NCBI GenBank assembly: GCA_964605715.1
Contig: CAZSDV010000003.1
Span: forward strand, 1 to 62,966
DNA: 62,966 nt
Reading direction: 5' to 3'
From: JAPUME01 sp964605715
Lineage (GTDB): Bacteria; Acidobacteriota; Terriglobia; UBA7540; JAPUME01
The position numbers and the translations under genes were made by a program. Of this stretch, positions 61,025 through 62,966 are shown piece after piece (position 1 is the stretch's first letter; every line of letters starts with the position of its first letter). The notes beneath the pieces were generated by a model. It saw nothing but the letters and a program-made list of their open reading frames with translations, did not search any database and was not told the origin of the DNA.

Positions 61025-61426
61025 GGTCCATTCTCAGAATTAAAGGTTTGTAGTTTATTAGACTCATTGATGCCAGCTGTTTCAGTCCAACAAGCTTCTA
61101 TTGGGAATTATATTTTTTCCAAAATCTCCCTTTGGGCATATTTAAAAAAGGGTTTTTGGAGGAAGGATTTTTCTATTCCTTTTTAGCACCGTTACCCAGA
61201 GAACAATTTTGTGTATCCAAAAAAAGAAGACCTTTCATTTTCGGATACCCTCCTGAAGCGATTGTCTCTTTCTCAGGAGAAGAAAGTTTTTCAAGCCGAG
61301 GGCGGCTTATTTTCAGTGTGAAAAAAGGAGGGTGTCTGGCCATGATTATTTTTTCCATATTTTTCGGTAAGAAGAATGGGTCTAGGTGGTGAAAGAATGT
61401 TTGTTGTATGCTGAAGGAGTCTTTCC
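61025..61426. other. AT-rich intergenic region before the tRNA gene
   Basis: 402 bases with runs of A, T and purines. Two overlapping ORFs on opposite strands show no protein-like composition. An inverted repeat GTATCC/GGATAC (61213-61218 and 61243-61248) encloses an A-rich/T-rich segment and could fold into an imperfect hairpin. Confidence 0.55.
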
Positions 61427-61502
<76 letters not shown>

Positions 61503-61751
61503 AATATCTTTTGTGACTCGCATGAGATCTTCCTCTTTACTGACTTCCCTTCGCTGGCTCTCTCTATTTTCACTGGTTTTAAACCTTACCTTAATCGGTC
61601 ACCTGTAGATCATTAAATTTAAAAATACCTTCCATTTAGCTTTTCCTCCCCTACCGAAATCAAGTTTCCCATTGGGACCTGAAATCACGGTGACCTGCTC
61701 TGACATTGTCCATTTTGAGATATTAATAATTGATTGTAAAAAATTAAATAT

Positions 61752-62696
61752 TTGTACTATCATACATTTGTGAAAGCAATTGACCCTGTAAACATTGCGG
61801 TTGACAAGAACTCAATTCTAAAAATGTTAAATGGTCCCAAACCGAGCTCAAAGTTACGGTCGCAATTACGAGTTCATTACATTGATAGCGGAGGGATTGT
61901 AACGAGGCGTGAGTGGAGAGCTATCTATGTGTCTCATGTTTCGCACTGGCTAGGTGGATATGTTGAGGAATGGATACAAACGGGTCTTAGAAAAGATGGC
62001 AGTGAACGGCCAAAGGATAAAAATCTATGGCGAACTAAAGATGCACTACCCGCAGTACAGGAATATCTAAAAGATTACGCTGCTAGTGTTTCCGTGTCCC
62101 ATGATTCTTCCGGTTTGGATATAACTATCAGTAAGTTTCCTGAGGCCGGTCTTCCTCTTTCCACGGAAGGACGAGGTAATCTCAGAGACCTACTTGTCGT
62201 AGGTAGCCTCCTGATTAAGGAACTTGACCGAGTAACTCGCAAGGAGGCGGATCGTCTCCTTACGAACATAATTGCCAGCCCTTGGCAGCTGTCTCTTTGT
62301 AAGTGCCGGTACGAACCGTGCGGGAAGTACTTCCTCCACAAGAAACCCCAGACATCTTACAGGCATGGAGCTTTTTGCAGCAGGGAACACCAAAACCGTG
62401 CAAGTGCAAGAAGGCTGACAAAGGAATGGAGAACCAGAGGGATTCAGAGATTGATAAATCAGGCAGCGGAGGGGCTCCTGAAGTGGAAAAGTGGTCCCAA
62501 ATGGACCAGGGATATCAATCTGAAGAGGAGGCTCGCTAGGGCCCTGACCAAACTCAATGAGACCAGAAGTTTTAAAGGCAAATCTAATGGCACGGTCTCG
62601 GACCAAGTAACGATGAATTGGGTGACTCGAAACCGAAAGGGAATCGAAAAAGCTCGGAAGAGGAAGAGTTGGCCGAAGTTAAAAAATCAGGAATAG
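61752..62696 (+). CDS. CGNR-like zinc finger protein of unknown function
   Basis: 314 residues, unrecognised overall. Around residues 180-215 there is a zinc-finger-like segment CKCRYEPCGKYF, then HGAFCSREHQNRASARR, resembling the CGNR finger with His replacing one Cys. The C-terminal 100 residues are strongly basic (KRRLARALTKL, RKGIEKARKRK), which suggests nucleic-acid binding. The start is TTG at 61752 with no good ribosome site; GTG at 61770 is an alternative. It lies directly downstream of a tRNA gene, a common place for acquired DNA, but no integrase or repeated tRNA end is seen. Confidence 0.65.
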   Translation: MYYHTFVKAIDPVNIAVDKNSILKMLNGPKPSSKLRSQLRVHYIDSGGIVTRREWRAIYVSHVSHWLGGYVEEWIQTGLRKDGSERPKDKNLWRTKDALPAVQEYLKDYAASVSVSHDSSGLDITISKFPEAGLPLSTEGRGNLRDLLVVGSLLIKELDRVTRKEADRLLTNIIASPWQLSLCKCRYEPCGKYFLHKKPQTSYRHGAFCSREHQNRASARRLTKEWRTRGIQRLINQAAEGLLKWKSGPKWTRDINLKRRLARALTKLNETRSFKGKSNGTVSDQVTMNWVTRNRKGIEKARKRKSWPKLKNQE

Positions 62697-62792
62697 CCAA
62701 GATGCGCCTGAGATGCTCGGGTGGGGCTGGCTTAAGGGTTTGTACCCTCATCCTGTGCTGGGAAGCTAAAGAGAAAACACAAGGAGCCAATA

Positions 62793-62936
62793 ATGAAAAC
62801 CTTTGGATACGTATTCGTATTCTGCATTGCACTGGTAGTGGCGATGTTGGGTGCTGATTTATTTTTAGACCAACTGGAAGCAAAAGTTACATTTGTTTCG
62901 GTTACAGTGATTCTTTTTGGATTGGCAATAAGTTAG
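62793..62936 (+). CDS. Small hydrophobic protein, 47 residues
   Basis: A short ORF starting MKTFGYVFVFCIALVVAML and ending VILFGLAIS. AAGGAG lies eight bases before the ATG, a better ribosome site than that of the upstream gene. Two hydrophobic segments (about 5-22 and 32-47) with an acidic turn between (DLFLDQLEAK) suggest a small two-span membrane protein. Function unknown. Confidence 0.6.
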   Translation: MKTFGYVFVFCIALVVAMLGADLFLDQLEAKVTFVSVTVILFGLAIS

Positions 62937-62966
62937 GGTAGCGAAAAAATTCCTCACTAAGGGACC

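Overview
The window is a chromosomal stretch of a Gram-negative bacterium. I infer an Acidobacteriota-like lineage from the gene style: a TonB receptor with an N-terminal carboxypeptidase-regulatory domain, an FG-GAP/UnbV (ASPIC) protein, many PQQ-type beta-propellers, an EgtB/EgtD pair and separate Elb-type lipid genes. Two 10-N runs (15139-15148 and 19165-19174), each inside a gene, show that it is a scaffold, probably from a metagenome. TTG and GTG starts are frequent.

Layout. (1) 1-8965, minus strand: a metabolic operon reading Gfo/Idh dehydrogenase, bile-acid-type symporter, a PQQ-propeller remnant, two secreted PQQ propellers, a PaaK-like adenylating enzyme, an iron alcohol dehydrogenase and a third propeller cut by the window edge. 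(2) 9273-11576: ergothioneine genes egtB-egtD. (3) 11833-14166: TonB receptor. (4) 14182-15623: an aldehyde dehydrogenase-like gene, divergent from lexA. (5) 17013-21885: an iron-uptake operon (FTR1 permease fused to DUF2318, two FtsX-type permeases, an ABC ATPase that carries a DtxR-like metal-sensing domain), followed by trxB. (6) 23066-24931, minus: DoxX, O-methyltransferase, metallo-hydrolase. (7) 25117-31666: rimP-nusA-infB-ylxP-rbfA-truB behind a strong promoter and a terminator-like hairpin placed just before rimP. (8) 31735-42724: Xaa-Pro peptidase, isoprenylcysteine-methyltransferase-like protein, FG-GAP/UnbV/TlpA protein, DksA-type zinc finger protein, seven-iron ferredoxin, enolase-superfamily dehydratase, and a cytochrome c/quinoprotein alcohol dehydrogenase pair. 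(9) 42930-45824, minus: a PCYCYC-motif protein and a copper P-type ATPase. (10) 46145-50554: esterase, cytochrome c, SDR, CDP-alcohol phosphatidyltransferase. (11) 50584-59995, minus: a seven-gene lipid operon (acyl reductase, ACP-AMP ligase-acyltransferase, PlsY-like, HAD phosphatase, LarA-like, epimerase, lipid kinase). (12) 60242-62936: thiD, a CAT-anticodon tRNA, then an unrecognised zinc-finger protein and a 47-residue membrane protein.

The most unusual signal is apparent UGA recoding. Two unrelated genes (34646-37444 and 45273-45824) are each interrupted by a single in-frame TGA, and coding sequence continues on the far side. In the second gene the TGA sits exactly where a CxxC cysteine is expected, making a U-x-x-C motif. 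In both, a stem with loop GUC lies at bases 19-21 after the TGA, the place where the Escherichia coli fdhF SECIS loop lies. I read both as candidate selenoproteins. Other genes here use TGA as an ordinary stop, so this is not a general code change. No selenocysteine machinery is present in the window.

Other points of note are the ATPase-DtxR fusion in the iron operon, the attenuator-like leader before rimP, and a quinoprotein alcohol dehydrogenase with the Asp-x-Asp signature linked to lanthanide use.
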